DNA of 64,000 nt from Crassaminicella indica. GTDB lineage: Bacteria > Bacillota > Clostridia > Peptostreptococcales > Thermotaleaceae. The translations under genes were made by a program, and so were the position numbers. This document shows, one piece after another, positions 42,092-52,265 of the stretch (position 1 is the stretch's first letter; every line of letters begins with the position of its first letter). The stretch is taken from assembly GCF_019203185.1 (NCBI RefSeq), contig NZ_CP078093.1, positions 2,515,058 to 2,579,057 on the forward strand. The letters run 5' to 3'. A model generated the notes under the pieces. The model ran no database searches and was not told the DNA's origin. It saw nothing but the letters and a program-made list of their open reading frames with translations.

Positions 42092-44191
42092 CTATTCTTC
42101 TTTATTTGATTGTTCATTTTCCAAAAGTACTTTTCTAGATAAGTTAATTCTTCCCTGTTTATCAATTTCAATAACTTTTACTAAAACGTCATCTCCAATT
42201 TTTAATATATCCTCTACCTTTGGAATCTTTTCCTTAGCTATTTGAGAAATATGCAATAACCCTTCTTTGCCAGGTAATATTTCAACAAAAGCTCCGAAAT
42301 TTAAAATCTTAACTACCTTACCGAGATATATTTCTCCAACCTTTGCCTCTTTTACAATTCCTTCTATAATATTAAGTGCTTTATTGCCATCCTCCATATT
42401 AGCTGCTGTAATAAAGACTCTTCCATCATCCTCTATATCTATTTTTACATTTGTTTCATCAATAATTTTGCTAATTGTTTTTCCACCAGGTCCTATAACT
42501 TCTCTAATTTTTTCAGGATCAATTGTAATATTAATTATTCTTGGAGCATATGGAGAAAGCTCTTTACGAGGACTTGATATCACTTCATTCATTTTACCTA
42601 GAATATGTAGTCTTCCTTTTCTAGCCTGCTCTAAAGCTCTTTTTAATATTTCTTTATCAATGCCATGTATTTTTATATCCATCTGAATAGCTGTAATACC
42701 TTGTGCTGTTCCAGCTACTTTAAAATCCATATCTCCTAAAAAGTCTTCCATTCCTTGAATATCACTTAGAATTGTTACTTTATTTTCTTCTTTTATAAGT
42801 CCCATCGCAATACCTGCTACTGGAGCTTTTATCGGTACACCCGCATCAAGCAGTGCCAATGTACTTCCGCATACAGATGCTTGAGAAGTACTACCGTTTG
42901 AACTTAATACCTCAGATACTAATCTAATTGTATAAGGAAATTCTTTTTCTGATGGTATAACAGGCTCTAAAGCTCTTTCAGCTAAAGCACCATGTCCTAT
43001 CTCTCTTCTTCCTGGACCTCTTAAAAATCTTGCTTCTCCCACACTATATGGTGGAAAATTATAATGATGCATATAGCGCTTTGACTCTTCTACCCCTAGT
43101 CCATCTATTACCTGAGCATCTCCAATAGCTCCTAATGTTGCTACAGTAAGCACCTGTGTCTGTCCTCTAGTAAACAATCCTGTTCCATGAGCTCTAGGCA
43201 ACAAAGATACTTCGCAAGAAATTGGTCTTATTTCTTCAGCTACACGATTATCAGGTCTTATACCTTCTTCTGTAATCATCCTTCTAACCTGTTCTTTTGT
43301 TATTTGATATAAAGTTTCTTCCACATCCTTAAGGTTTTCAGGATATTTTTCTTCAAAATATTCTAATGTCTCACTCTTTACTTGATCCATATTTTCATTT
43401 CGTTCTAATTTATCTACTGTTTTGATAGCCTCAATCATCTTTTCAGTAGCAAATTCTCTAACTTCTTTTTCAATTTCTTCATCAACCTTATATAGCACAA
43501 CTTCTTGCTTTGGTTTACCAACTTCTGCAACAATTTCCTCTATAAAGGCTACTATTTTTTTTATTTCTTCATGGGCAAATAATATAGCATCTAACATAAC
43601 CTCTTCAGAAATTTCATTTACTCCTGCTTCTACCATCATAATTGCATCTTTTGTACCAGACACAACTAAATGCATTTGACTCTTTTCTCTCTCTTCTAGC
43701 GTAGGATTTACAATAAATTTCCCATCAATCAAACCAACAATTACTGAACCTGTTGGACCATCAAAAGGTATATCTGAAATTGATAACGCAACAGATGAAC
43801 CAATCATAGCAACAACATCTGGTGTACAGTCTTGGTCCACAGAAAGAACTGTAGCAATAACTTGTACATCATTTCTAAATCCTTTAGGAAATAATGGTCT
43901 TATAGGTCTATCAATCAGTCTTGCTGTAAGAATTGCCTTTTCTGTAGGTTTGCCTTCTCTTTTTATAAAACCTCCAGGTATTTTTCCAACCGAGTAAAGT
44001 CTTTCTTCGTAGTCAACACTTAGTGGAAAAAAATCGATACCTGTCTTTGGCTCTGATGAAGCAACAGCAGTAATTAAAACAACTGTATCGCCATATCTAA
44101 GCAAAGCAGAACCATTTGCAAGCTGTGCTACTTTTCCTACTTGTACTTCAAGAGTACGACCACCTATAGTGGTTTTAAATGTCCTCTCCAT
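42092..44191 (-). CDS. pnp: Polyribonucleotide nucleotidyltransferase
   Basis: A 699-residue trimeric 3'-5' phosphorolytic exoribonuclease. Two RNase PH domains ([29 protein letters not shown], in parts; [18 protein letters not shown]), a KH domain ([16 protein letters not shown]) and an S1 domain ([29 protein letters not shown], in parts) appear in order. It lies downstream of rpsO, the usual operon order, with a terminator-like hairpin between them. Confidence 0.98.
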   Translation of the reverse strand: MERTFKTTIGGRTLEVQVGKVAQLANGSALLRYGDTVVLITAVASSEPKTGIDFFPLSVDYEERLYSVGKIPGGFIKREGKPTEKAILTARLIDRPIRPLFPKGFRNDVQVIATVLSVDQDCTPDVVAMIGSSVALSISDIPFDGPTGSVIVGLIDGKFIVNPTLEEREKSQMHLVVSGTKDAIMMVEAGVNEISEEVMLDAILFAHEEIKKIVAFIEEIVAEVGKPKQEVVLYKVDEEIEKEVREFATEKMIEAIKTVDKLERNENMDQVKSETLEYFEEKYPENLKDVEETLYQITKEQVRRMITEEGIRPDNRVAEEIRPISCEVSLLPRAHGTGLFTRGQTQVLTVATLGAIGDAQVIDGLGVEESKRYMHHYNFPPYSVGEARFLRGPGRREIGHGALAERALEPVIPSEKEFPYTIRLVSEVLSSNGSTSQASVCGSTLALLDAGVPIKAPVAGIAMGLIKEENKVTILSDIQGMEDFLGDMDFKVAGTAQGITAIQMDIKIHGIDKEILKRALEQARKGRLHILGKMNEVISSPRKELSPYAPRIINITIDPEKIREVIGPGGKTISKIIDETNVKIDIEDDGRVFITAANMEDGNKALNIIEGIVKEAKVGEIYLGKVVKILNFGAFVEILPGKEGLLHISQIAKEKIPKVEDILKIGDDVLVKVIEIDKQGRINLSRKVLLENEQSNKEE

Positions 44192-44280
44192 TATTTACCT
44201 CCTCCTCATAATTTACTTAATATCCTTATCCTTTATATTATTTCCTACATAACTATGAAAAATCCTTTATATGATTTAAT

Positions 44281-44308
44281 AAAATAATAGAGCGGGATAT
44301 TCCCGCTC
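44281..44308 (-). terminator. Terminator after rpsO
   Basis: The stem GAGCGGGA / TCCCGCTC, followed by TATTATTTT on the minus strand. Probably partial, as pnp follows. Confidence 0.8.
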
Positions 44309-44316
44309 AATAAATA

Positions 44317-44586
44317 CTACTTTCTTAGACCTAATTTTTCAATAATACTTCTGTATCTTTCAATATCTCTGTCTTTTAGATAATTTAATAAATTTCTTCT
44401 CTTACCTACCATTTTTAAAAGTCCACGACGTGAGTGATGATCCTTTTTATGAATTTTCAAGTGCTCATTTAACTCATTAATTCTAGTTGTTAATATAGCA
44501 ATTTGAACTTCAGGAGAACCTGTGTCACCTTCATGTACTTTATGCGCATCAATGATAGCTTGCTTCTTTTCTTTATTCATTGACAT
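44317..44586 (-). CDS. rpsO: 30S ribosomal protein S15
   Basis: An 89-residue protein that binds 16S rRNA early in 30S assembly. The conserved [54 protein letters not shown] (in parts) is present. GTG 44595 lies at the end of the Shine-Dalgarno. ATG 44586, 8 nt after GGAGG, gives MSMNKEKK and the standard length. Confidence 0.97.
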   Translation of the reverse strand: MSMNKEKKQAIIDAHKVHEGDTGSPEVQIAILTTRINELNEHLKIHKKDHHSRRGLLKMVGKRRNLLNYLKDRDIERYRSIIEKLGLRK

Positions 44587-44589
44587 ACC

Positions 44590-44690
44590 ATTCACCTCCT
44601 TTTATAGATCCCCAACAGCCAAGTACTACGTTGGTGATTCGTAACACATAGCTAATGGTTCATTCACAAATAAGATTTTACCACATAACA
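44590..44690 (-). promoter_or_regulatory. rpsO leader, possible S15 autoregulatory RNA
   Basis: The ~100-nt leader on the minus strand contains the stem CCAAC / GTTGG with GTAGTACTTGGCT between the arms, and ACCATTAGCTATGTG upstream. rpsO leaders often bind S15 for feedback control. This one has local pairing consistent with that, but I did not match a known motif. Confidence 0.35.
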
Positions 44691-44710
44691 ACTTTATTGT
44701 AAATAAAAAC

Positions 44711-45634
44711 TTACATCTTAAAAAACTTTTTTGCACTATTTACATCTTTATTAATTTGGTCAATTAAGTCTTGTATTCTTTCAAATTTCACTTCATCTCT
44801 AAGTTTTTGATAAAATATAACTTCGATCTCTTTGTCATACAAATTGCCTGTAAAATTTAAAATATGTGGCTCTATACTAATAGTATCACTTCCTATAGTA
44901 GGCTTATACCCTACATTTGTAACACTATTATACAACTTATCATCAATAATACATTTAGTAAAATATACACCTGAATTTGGTAAAGCAAAACCTTTACTAA
45001 CATCTATGTTTGCAGTTGGAAACCCAAATTCTTTTCCAAATCCGTTTCCATGAACTACTTTACCCGAAATAGAATAAGCTCGTCCTAAAAATAAATTTAC
45101 TTTTGGAATATTTCCAGCCTTTATAAATTCACGAATTTTTGTACTGCTAACAACTTCATCTTGTATTTTGATAGCTTTTACAACTAACAGCTCATAATCA
45201 TATTTATGACTTAATGTTTTAAGAAGCTCTGTATCTCCATGAGCCTTATATCCAAAACGATAATTAAATCCAACAATACCATAAGACATTTTTAATTTAT
45301 CCTTTAAAATCTCTTTTACAAACTTTTCAGGACTTAAATTTCTTTGATAATCATCAAAATCAATACAAACAATATAATCTACACCCAGATATTTTAGTAG
45401 TTCAAACTTTTTTTCCAAAGATATAATTCTTTGTGGTGCTCCATTTTTAGAAGTTAAATTTCTAGGGTGATTTTTGAAAGTATAAACAACACTTTTTAGC
45501 CCTTTATTTTTACAAGTCTCTACTAAATTTATAATTAGAGTTTGATGTCCTATATGAACACCATCAAAACTTCCTAATGCAACACCTGTATTACAATTTA
45601 TTTCAATATTTTTAAGTGAAGTTATAATTTCCAT
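44711..45634 (-). CDS. ribF: Bifunctional riboflavin kinase / FAD synthetase
   Basis: A 307-residue enzyme that phosphorylates riboflavin to FMN and adenylates it to FAD. The N-terminal nucleotidyltransferase domain has GSFDGVHIGHQTLI (HxGH), NYRFGYKAHGD and SSTKIREFIKAG. The C-terminal kinase domain has GRAYSISGKVVHGNGFGKEFGFPTANI (in parts) and GVYFTKCII. It lies between truB and rpsO, the order usual in Firmicutes. Confidence 0.97.
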   Translation of the reverse strand: MEIITSLKNIEINCNTGVALGSFDGVHIGHQTLIINLVETCKNKGLKSVVYTFKNHPRNLTSKNGAPQRIISLEKKFELLKYLGVDYIVCIDFDDYQRNLSPEKFVKEILKDKLKMSYGIVGFNYRFGYKAHGDTELLKTLSHKYDYELLVVKAIKIQDEVVSSTKIREFIKAGNIPKVNLFLGRAYSISGKVVHGNGFGKEFGFPTANIDVSKGFALPNSGVYFTKCIIDDKLYNSVTNVGYKPTIGSDTISIEPHILNFTGNLYDKEIEVIFYQKLRDEVKFERIQDLIDQINKDVNSAKKFFKM

Positions 45635-45646
45635 AATCTTGCCCCT

Positions 45647-46540
45647 TTAAAGAAATACTTTATGAACATCAATATATAATTCTTCATTCTTTTTTACTCT
45701 TCCTAATGCAATAAATCGATCTTCTACATATAATCTTACCATATCATCATCTTTTAAAGCATCATAAGATGCAATATTCTTCATATAAAGATTATTTCCA
45801 TTAAGCAAATACTTTTCTGATTGTTTTTTTATATTCACTCTAGACATATCTTTAAGTGGATAATCCATAGAAAACATATAATTTGAACATATTTCTTCAA
45901 TAGGCAGATTGACTAATGTTTCTAAAGTTATTGAATCATTCAACTTGAATTTACCACTTTTTGTTCTTAATAAAAAAGACATATATGCACCACAGTTTAA
46001 ATAATTTCCAATATCCTCACATAAAGTTCTTACATAAGTTCCCTTTGAACAAAGCACATCAAAAAGAATAACATTTCCATCCATATGAATAATATCCAAT
46101 TCATAAATGAATATCTTCCTAGGTTCTCTATGAATTTCTTTTCCTTCTCGCGCTAACTCATATAATTTTTTCCCTTTATGCTTTAGTGCTGAATACATAG
46201 GAGGAATTTGATATACTTCTCCCTTGAATGCATCAAATGCATCCATAATATCTTTTTTATTTACCTTTACTGGACGTGTATTAATAATTTTCCCCCATCG
46301 ATCCTGTGTATCTGTATTATGACCTAAAACCATTTCGCATCTATACTTTTTCTTATCATTTAAAAGATATGTGCTTATTTTTGTTGCACTTCCAACACAA
46401 ATAGGCAATACCCCTGCTGCCATTGGATCAAGAGTCCCTGTATGACCTACTTTTTTTGTTTTTAAAATTTTCCTTACAGCATAAACAACATCATGTGAAG
46501 TCATATTAGGTGGCTTTAAAATATTAATAATTCCTTTCAA
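45647..46540 (-). CDS. truB: tRNA pseudouridine-55 synthase
   Basis: A 297-residue enzyme that makes pseudouridine 55 in the T-loop of tRNAs. The catalytic Asp lies in VGHTGTLDPMAAGVLPICVG, and other TruB blocks are NILKPPNMTSHDVV, PPMYSALKHKGKKLYELAREG (in parts) and CSKGTYVRTLCEDIG. The C-terminal PUA-like extension is short. It is closely spaced between nrnA and ribF. Confidence 0.97.
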   Translation of the reverse strand: MKGIINILKPPNMTSHDVVYAVRKILKTKKVGHTGTLDPMAAGVLPICVGSATKISTYLLNDKKKYRCEMVLGHNTDTQDRWGKIINTRPVKVNKKDIMDAFDAFKGEVYQIPPMYSALKHKGKKLYELAREGKEIHREPRKIFIYELDIIHMDGNVILFDVLCSKGTYVRTLCEDIGNYLNCGAYMSFLLRTKSGKFKLNDSITLETLVNLPIEEICSNYMFSMDYPLKDMSRVNIKKQSEKYLLNGNNLYMKNIASYDALKDDDMVRLYVEDRFIALGRVKKNEELYIDVHKVFL

Positions 46541-46548
46541 ATTATCAC

Positions 46549-47517
46549 CTACAAATAATTTTCAATCTCTTTAATAATCAATGCTTTTGCATTGTTCATA
46601 TTATCATAAATACTACATCCAGAAGCCTTTTTATGTCCTCCACCATTAAAGCTCTCTGCAATTTTACTTACGTCAACATCATATTTTGCTCTAAAGCCCA
46701 CTTTTATTTTACCTTTTTCCATTTCTTTTAATAATACCCCAACTTCTACACCATTAATATCTCTAGCAAATTCAATGATACCGTCTGTATCTTCCTTTTT
46801 TGCTCCAATTCTTTCAAGCATTTCCTTCGTAATGCATAAAATGGCTAACTTATTATCAAAATAAAGTTCTAGGGTATTTAAAACCTCTGATAGCAACTTT
46901 ACTTTATACAATGGTTTATTTTGATAAATCTGTGTTGTTATAAAATTCAAATCGATATTTTTTTCGATTAGTTCAGCCACAATCCTATGGGTTTGTGATG
47001 ATGTATTATCATATTTAAAGCTACCTGTATCTGTCGATAAAGCTGTATATATACAGGTTGCAATATCCTTTGTAATAGCTACTTTCATAGCCTTTATAAT
47101 AAAGTATATAATCTCACCAGTTGCAGCAGCTTTAGAATCAACAACATTTATATCTGCAAAATAAGTATTTGTAACATGATGATCTATATTCAAACTATTT
47201 TTAGCCTTATGAATATATTCCTTTCTATCACCTAATCGATCTACATCACTACAATCAATAGAGATTGCCAAATCAAACATAAAAGATTCATCTATCTTAT
47301 TTCGAATATATTTTTGTGATAAAAACTTAATATTATAAGGCAGCTCTTCATCTAATAAAATAACTGGATGCTTACCTATTTTTTTTAATGCTAAATATAA
47401 TGCTACTGATGAACCGATCGTATCTCCATCGGGAAGAATATGAGGAAGAATAAGAATATTATCCGCCTTATGGATAATATCTAAAGCTTCCTTCATATTA
47501 ATGATCTTCTTTTTCAT
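46549..47517 (-). CDS. nrnA: Bifunctional oligoribonuclease / PAP phosphatase NrnA
   Basis: A 322-residue DHH/DHHA1 phosphoesterase that degrades nanoRNA and dephosphorylates pAp. Motifs are [30 protein letters not shown] (the DHH) and the DHHA1 motif [12 protein letters not shown]. The ATG at 47517 lies within the end of rbfA (20-bp overlap) and follows AGGA with about 8-nt spacing. Part of the infB-rbfA-nrnA-truB operon. Confidence 0.93.
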   Translation of the reverse strand: MKKKIINMKEALDIIHKADNILILPHILPDGDTIGSSVALYLALKKIGKHPVILLDEELPYNIKFLSQKYIRNKIDESFMFDLAISIDCSDVDRLGDRKEYIHKAKNSLNIDHHVTNTYFADINVVDSKAAATGEIIYFIIKAMKVAITKDIATCIYTALSTDTGSFKYDNTSSQTHRIVAELIEKNIDLNFITTQIYQNKPLYKVKLLSEVLNTLELYFDNKLAILCITKEMLERIGAKKEDTDGIIEFARDINGVEVGVLLKEMEKGKIKVGFRAKYDVDVSKIAESFNGGGHKKASGCSIYDNMNNAKALIIKEIENYL

Positions 47518-47872
47518 CTAAACTATCCTTCTTATTTAATTTATCAATTAAATTTGACATGTATATTCCTTTTTCTATAGAAGTATCTATATTGAATATA
47601 GGCTCTGGTGTATATCTTAATTTTAATTTCTTCCCAATTTCTTTACGTATAAATCCAGAAGCATTTTTTAATGCTGTCAGGGTATTTTCTTTTTCTTCTT
47701 GGGAGCCGTACACACTAATAAAAATATTTGCATACCTTAAATCTCTTGTCACATCAACTTCTACAATGCTTGTCAAAGTTGATATACGTGGATCCTTCAA
47801 TTCATTCATGATCATTTTACTCACGATCTTTTTTATCTCTTCACTAATTCTATTTGTTCTTTGATATCCCAT
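47498..47872 (-). CDS. rbfA: 30S ribosome-binding factor RbfA
   Basis: A 124-residue KH-like protein that assists late 30S maturation. It begins [18 protein letters not shown] and has [32 protein letters not shown] (in parts) and [17 protein letters not shown]. The C-terminus is extended by a Lys/Asp/Glu tail that overlaps nrnA. Confidence 0.95.
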   Translation of the reverse strand: MGYQRTNRISEEIKKIVSKMIMNELKDPRISTLTSIVEVDVTRDLRYANIFISVYGSQEEKENTLTALKNASGFIRKEIGKKLKLRYTPEPIFNIDTSIEKGIYMSNLIDKLNKKDSLDEKEDH

Positions 47873-47899
47873 GTAAAAACCACCTTCCTTTGGTAGTTA

Positions 47900-49918
47900 T
47901 TATGCTCTTTTTATTTCTTCAATAATATATGGCTCAACAATATCTCCTTCTTTGATATCATTATAATTTTCAAGACCAATTCCACATTCATAGCCAGTAG
48001 CCACTTCTTTTACATCGTCTTTAAATCTTTTTAAAGATGATATAGCACCTTCAAATATTACAATACCATCGCGAATTAATCTTACTTTTGCATTTCTTGT
48101 TACTTTTCCTTCTAAAACATATGCTCCACCAATAGTACCTACTCCTGGTACTTTAAAGGTTGCTCTTATCTCAACTCTTCCTAATACAACTTCTTTATAT
48201 TCTGGCTCAAGCATTCCTTTCATAGCAGCTTCTACATCAGCAATTGCTTCATATATTATTCTGTATGTTCTTAAATCCACATCTTCTCTTTTAGCTAAAC
48301 TGCTTACTGTAGACGAAGGTCTTACATTAAATCCAATAACGATAGCATTAGAAGCAGAAGCAAGCATAATATCTGATTCTGTAATGGTTCCTACCCCACC
48401 ATGAATCACTTTTACCTTTACTTCTTCATTGCTTAATTTCATCAATGATTGTTTTACAGCTTCAACAGAACCTTGCACATCTGCCTTTACAATAATATTT
48501 AATTCCTTTACTTCTCCTTCTTGTATATGTTTAAATAAATCCTCTAAAGATACTTTTGCTGTCGCATTTAAGCTTTCTTCTCTAATTTTTGCACGTCTTT
48601 TTTCAACAATTTGTCTAGCTAGTTTATCTTCTTTCACAGCATTAAAACGATCTCCTGCTTCAGGCACATCAGATAAACCTAAAATTTCAACAGCTGTTGC
48701 TGGACCTGCCTTTTTAATATTATTACCCTTATCATTGACCATAGCACGAATTCTTCCATAAACCGCTCCTGCTACAATAGAATCTCCAACCTTTAATGTA
48801 CCGTTTTGTACAAGGATAGTCGCTACAGGCCCTCTACTCTTATCCAATTTAGCTTCAATAACCGTACCACTTGCTAGCTTATTTGGATTTGCTTTTAACT
48901 CCTGCATTTCTGCTACAAGCAAAATCATTTCTAATAAATTATCAATTCCTTCACCTTTTAATGCTGAAACTGGAACACATATAGTATCCCCACCCCATTC
49001 TTCAATTAAAACACCATTTTCTGATAATTCCTGTTTTACTCGGTCTGGGTTAGCATTTGGTCTATCAATTTTATTTAAAGCTACAATAATTGGAACACCT
49101 GCTGCTTTAGCATGACTAATAGCCTCTTTTGTCTGCGGCATAACACCATCATCTGCTGCAACAACCAAAATCGCTATATCTGTTATACTTGCTCCTCTTG
49201 CTCTCATAGATGTAAAAGCTTCATGTCCAGGTGTATCTAAAAATACAATTCTTTTACCATTAACTTCCACTTCAGAAGCACCAATATGTTGTGTAATACC
49301 ACCAGCTTCTCTAGAAGTAACATTTGTATTTCTTATCGCATCAAGTAATGAAGTTTTTCCATGATCAACATGGCCCATTACGGTAATTACAGGTGGTCTC
49401 TCTTTTAAATCCTCTGGACGGTCTGGTATCTCTTCTATTCCAAACTCATCCTCCTCTTTCTCTTCTTCCTTTTGAACAGCCATTCCAAAATCTAAAGCAA
49501 TTGAAGCTGCAACATCATAATCAATATTTTGATTTGCTGAAGCAAAAACACCTAATCCAATTAATTTTGTAATAATTTCTGAAACACTTTTTCCAATCTT
49601 ATTTGCAAACTCTTGTACAACAATTGTTTCCGGGATCATGATAGCTTCTTGATCATGTTCTTTTTCCTCTATTTTTGAAGCTTCCTTCGTTTTTTTATTC
49701 TTAGAGCCTTTCTTGTTTGTTTTTTTCTTATTTTCAGTTTTTTCATTAGTATCTTCTCTTTTTACTTCATAAAGTTCTTTTAATATATCTGCAGTCTCTT
49801 CTTCTAACGCACTCATATGATTTGTTACCGTAATATCAAGTTCAGCTAATTTATTAATAAGTTCTTTACTAGACATTCCTAACTCTTTAGCTAATTGATA
49901 TACTCTTACTTTTGACAT
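47900..49918 (-). CDS. infB: Translation initiation factor IF-2
   Basis: A 672-residue GTPase that brings initiator tRNA to the 30S subunit. The N-terminal region has the IF2-N repeats ([35 protein letters not shown]) joined by a Lys/Glu-rich linker. The G domain has [32 protein letters not shown] and ALNKIDRP. Domains II-IV follow. The N-terminal part is shorter than in B. subtilis or E. coli, as in many Clostridia. Confidence 0.98.
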   Translation of the reverse strand: MSKVRVYQLAKELGMSSKELINKLAELDITVTNHMSALEEETADILKELYEVKREDTNEKTENKKKTNKKGSKNKKTKEASKIEEKEHDQEAIMIPETIVVQEFANKIGKSVSEIITKLIGLGVFASANQNIDYDVAASIALDFGMAVQKEEEKEEDEFGIEEIPDRPEDLKERPPVITVMGHVDHGKTSLLDAIRNTNVTSREAGGITQHIGASEVEVNGKRIVFLDTPGHEAFTSMRARGASITDIAILVVAADDGVMPQTKEAISHAKAAGVPIIVALNKIDRPNANPDRVKQELSENGVLIEEWGGDTICVPVSALKGEGIDNLLEMILLVAEMQELKANPNKLASGTVIEAKLDKSRGPVATILVQNGTLKVGDSIVAGAVYGRIRAMVNDKGNNIKKAGPATAVEILGLSDVPEAGDRFNAVKEDKLARQIVEKRRAKIREESLNATAKVSLEDLFKHIQEGEVKELNIIVKADVQGSVEAVKQSLMKLSNEEVKVKVIHGGVGTITESDIMLASASNAIVIGFNVRPSSTVSSLAKREDVDLRTYRIIYEAIADVEAAMKGMLEPEYKEVVLGRVEIRATFKVPGVGTIGGAYVLEGKVTRNAKVRLIRDGIVIFEGAISSLKRFKDDVKEVATGYECGIGLENYNDIKEGDIVEPYIIEEIKRA

Positions 49919-50256
49919 GTTTGCTCACCCCCTAAATTATTTGAACAATCCTTATCTTCTTCAATAAGAGCAAGAATTTTTCTTGCAAGCCCTTTATCTT
50001 TTATACCATAAACCGTTCTATTTAACTTACCTACAGCCCGTGATAAGTCTTGTCGATCTCCATAGATTACAAACTTTATATTTCTAAATTCAGTCATATT
50101 TCGAAACTTTTTTTTTGTATTATCTGAAGCATCCTTCGCAATAAGTACTAATTGAACAGCTTTTTTTTTGATATAAATTTCGCAGGTATCTTCACCTGTT
50201 ATTAGATTTCCAGATCGTTGTGCTAATCCTAAAAATGAAAGAATTTTATTTTTCAT
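49906..50256 (-). CDS. rplGA: L7Ae/L30e family RNA-binding protein (YlxQ)
   Basis: A 116-residue protein of the L7Ae/L30e/S12e family that binds kink-turn RNA. Recognised by [42 protein letters not shown] and [19 protein letters not shown] (in parts). It overlaps infB by 13 bp and rnpM by 11 bp in the standard nusA-ylxR-ylxQ-infB order. Confidence 0.92.
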   Translation of the reverse strand: MKNKILSFLGLAQRSGNLITGEDTCEIYIKKKAVQLVLIAKDASDNTKKKFRNMTEFRNIKFVIYGDRQDLSRAVGKLNRTVYGIKDKGLARKILALIEEDKDCSNNLGGEQTCQK

Positions 50257-50518
50257 TTTTAGTCAACTCCTCATTTAACTGATCATATATTTTTTGATCT
50301 ATTTCTTGTTGAAAAGCTCTATTTAATGCTTTTCTTTTTTCCATCTTTTTAAAGCATTCGATATTATTGCATATGTATGCACCTCTGCCATTAGCTTTTC
50401 CTGTCATATCTATCTTAATTTCTCCATCTTTAGATCTAACAATACGAATAAGTTCTTTTTTTGGTTTTTGCTCCATACATCCAATACACTGTCTTAGGGG
50501 TATTTTCCTAACTTTCAT
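50246..50518 (-). CDS. rnpM: RNase P modulator RnpM (YlxR)
   Basis: A 90-residue YlxR-family protein. It starts RKIPLRQCIGCMEQKPKKELIRIVR (in parts) and has GRGAYICNNIECFKKMEKRKALNRAF. The CxxC and C-x-C-like cysteines are in place, though not all members bind metal. YlxR of B. subtilis, renamed RnpM, modulates RNase P. It lies between nusA and rplGA. Confidence 0.93.
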   Translation of the reverse strand: MKVRKIPLRQCIGCMEQKPKKELIRIVRSKDGEIKIDMTGKANGRGAYICNNIECFKKMEKRKALNRAFQQEIDQKIYDQLNEELTKNEK

Positions 50519-50531
50519 TTTAGAATACCTC

Positions 50532-51590
50532 CTACTCTTCTATTTCCTTCATAGACTCTTCATATTGTGATTCACTCTTAATATCAATTTTCCAGTTTGT
50601 TAACTTCGCCGCTAATCTTGCATTTTGTCCTTCTTTACCAATCGCTAATGATAGCTGATAATCAGGAACAACCACTAAAGCTGTTTTTTCACTTTCTTTT
50701 ACAATAACTTTTATTACCTTTGATGGACTCAATGCACTTGCTATTAATGCTTCTGGATTATCATTCCATTTTATAATATCAATTTTTTCACCTTTTAGTT
50801 CATCTACAATCGCCTGCACTCTTGCTCCTTTATGCCCTACACATGCTCCAACAGGATCTACATTCTCATCATGGGAATATACAGCAATTTTAGTTCTTGA
50901 TCCTGCTTCTCTTGAAATACTTTTTATTTCTACAATCCCATCATGAATTTCTGGAACTTCTAGTTCAAATAACCGCTTTACTAGTCCAGGATGTGTCCGT
51001 GAAACAAGAATTTGTGGTCCTTTTGTCGTCTTTTTTACCTCAACAATATATGTTTTAATTCTATCGTTATGTTTATAAACTTCTCCAGGCATTTGCTCTG
51101 AAGGAGTTAAAATAGCTTCTGCTCTGCCAAGATTGATAAATACATTTCCCTTACTGATTCTTTGAACTATCCCAGTAACAATCTCGCTTTCTCTATTTAC
51201 AAACTCATCAAAAATAATCCCTCTTTCAGCCTCTCGTATTCTTTGTACAACTACCTGTTTTGCTGTTTGAGCAGCAATTCTACCAAAATTTTTAGGTGTA
51301 ACTTCCTTTTCCACTACATCCCCAACTTCATAATTGCTGTCAATTTCTCTTGCATCCTCAAGGCTAATCTCTAATAATTCGTTTTCAACTGTTTCAACAA
51401 CATTTTTTACTGAAAATACTCGAACTTCTCCATTTTCTCTGTTAATATATACTTTTACGTTTTGTGAAGTACCGTAATTCCTTTTATACGCAGAGATTAA
51501 TGCTGCTTCAATAGCATCAATTAATATATCCTTGGCAATACCTTTTTCCTTTTCAATCTGATCTAAAGCTTCTATAAATTCTCCATTCAT
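50532..51590 (-). CDS. nusA: Transcription elongation/termination factor NusA
   Basis: A 352-residue RNA polymerase-binding factor. An N-terminal domain (NGEFIEALDQIEKEKGIAKDI) is followed by an S1 domain (GIVQRISKGNVFINLG) and two KH domains (PVGACVGHKGARVQAIVDELKGEKIDII, in parts; YQLSLAIGKEGQNARLAAKLTNWKIDI). It has no acidic repeats, as in most Firmicutes. It lies 18 bp after rimP. Confidence 0.97.
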   Translation of the reverse strand: MNGEFIEALDQIEKEKGIAKDILIDAIEAALISAYKRNYGTSQNVKVYINRENGEVRVFSVKNVVETVENELLEISLEDAREIDSNYEVGDVVEKEVTPKNFGRIAAQTAKQVVVQRIREAERGIIFDEFVNRESEIVTGIVQRISKGNVFINLGRAEAILTPSEQMPGEVYKHNDRIKTYIVEVKKTTKGPQILVSRTHPGLVKRLFELEVPEIHDGIVEIKSISREAGSRTKIAVYSHDENVDPVGACVGHKGARVQAIVDELKGEKIDIIKWNDNPEALIASALSPSKVIKVIVKESEKTALVVVPDYQLSLAIGKEGQNARLAAKLTNWKIDIKSESQYEESMKEIEE

Positions 51591-51608
51591 TTATTATACA
51601 CCTCCTTA

Positions 51609-52073
51609 TTATATAATGACAGAAAGCTTCACTTTTGAAACTTTTTCTCTCGGTATTTTCAACTCACCATCTTTATCCATTTCTAAAACAATAAACCCAT
51701 CTTTAAGACCTGCTAATACTCCTTCGATTCTCTTCTTTCCATCTAAAGCCTGATATAAATTAACTTCTACCATTCTACCCTTATATTTTTCAAAATCCTT
51801 ATCTTTTTTTAGCGGCCTATCAAGTCCAGGAGATGACACCTCTAAGTAATAATTTTGCTCAATAGGATCCAATTCATCTAATTTTTCACTTATATATTCA
51901 CTTACATATTGGCAATCATCTATAGTTACTCCACCTGGTTTATCTATATATACTCTTAAAAACCAATTTTGTCCTTCCTTGACAAACTCAACATCTACTA
52001 GCTCTAATTCATTCTCCTCAACAAATGCTACAACTAATTCTTCTACAATATCCGTCACACGTTTTTTTGCCAT
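51609..52073 (-). CDS. rimP: Ribosome maturation factor RimP
   Basis: A 154-residue protein needed for 30S assembly. Recognised by ELVDVEFVKEGQNWFLRVYIDKPGGVTIDDCQ (in parts), LEVSSPGLDRPLKKDKDF and the beta-barrel C-terminus. It is the first gene of the rimP-nusA-rnpM-rplGA-infB-rbfA-nrnA-truB-ribF run, with AGGAGGGAG before its ATG. I could not assign a convincing promoter in the 100 bp upstream. Confidence 0.96.
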   Translation of the reverse strand: MAKKRVTDIVEELVVAFVEENELELVDVEFVKEGQNWFLRVYIDKPGGVTIDDCQYVSEYISEKLDELDPIEQNYYLEVSSPGLDRPLKKDKDFEKYKGRMVEVNLYQALDGKKRIEGVLAGLKDGFIVLEMDKDGELKIPREKVSKVKLSVII

Positions 52074-52179
52074 TCTTCTCCCTCCTTCTTATTTCACATA
52101 ATCTATATAACATTCTATATACATATTCTTTGGAAAATATACATTCATTATTCTTTCATTAAAAGCAAGAAATAACAGC

Positions 52180-52205
52180 AAAGAGTGGGGTATGTCCCAC
52201 TCTTT
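52180..52205 (-). terminator. Terminator after polC
   Basis: The stem AAAGAGTGGG / CCCACTCTTT is followed by GCTGTTATTT on the minus strand. It lies 60-85 bp after the polC stop and before rimP. Confidence 0.7.
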
Positions 52206-52265
52206 TCATAAAATATTATATATCTATCGGTAAAATTATAGCATAACAGCAAAAAATATGCAACT

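Noticed and set aside
48429-48761. Long plus-strand frame opposite infB (and similar ones opposite surE, pnp, scpB, dapG and polC)
   Set aside because: Shadows of real minus-strand genes: no ribosome site, Ser/Phe-rich composition typical of antisense frames.
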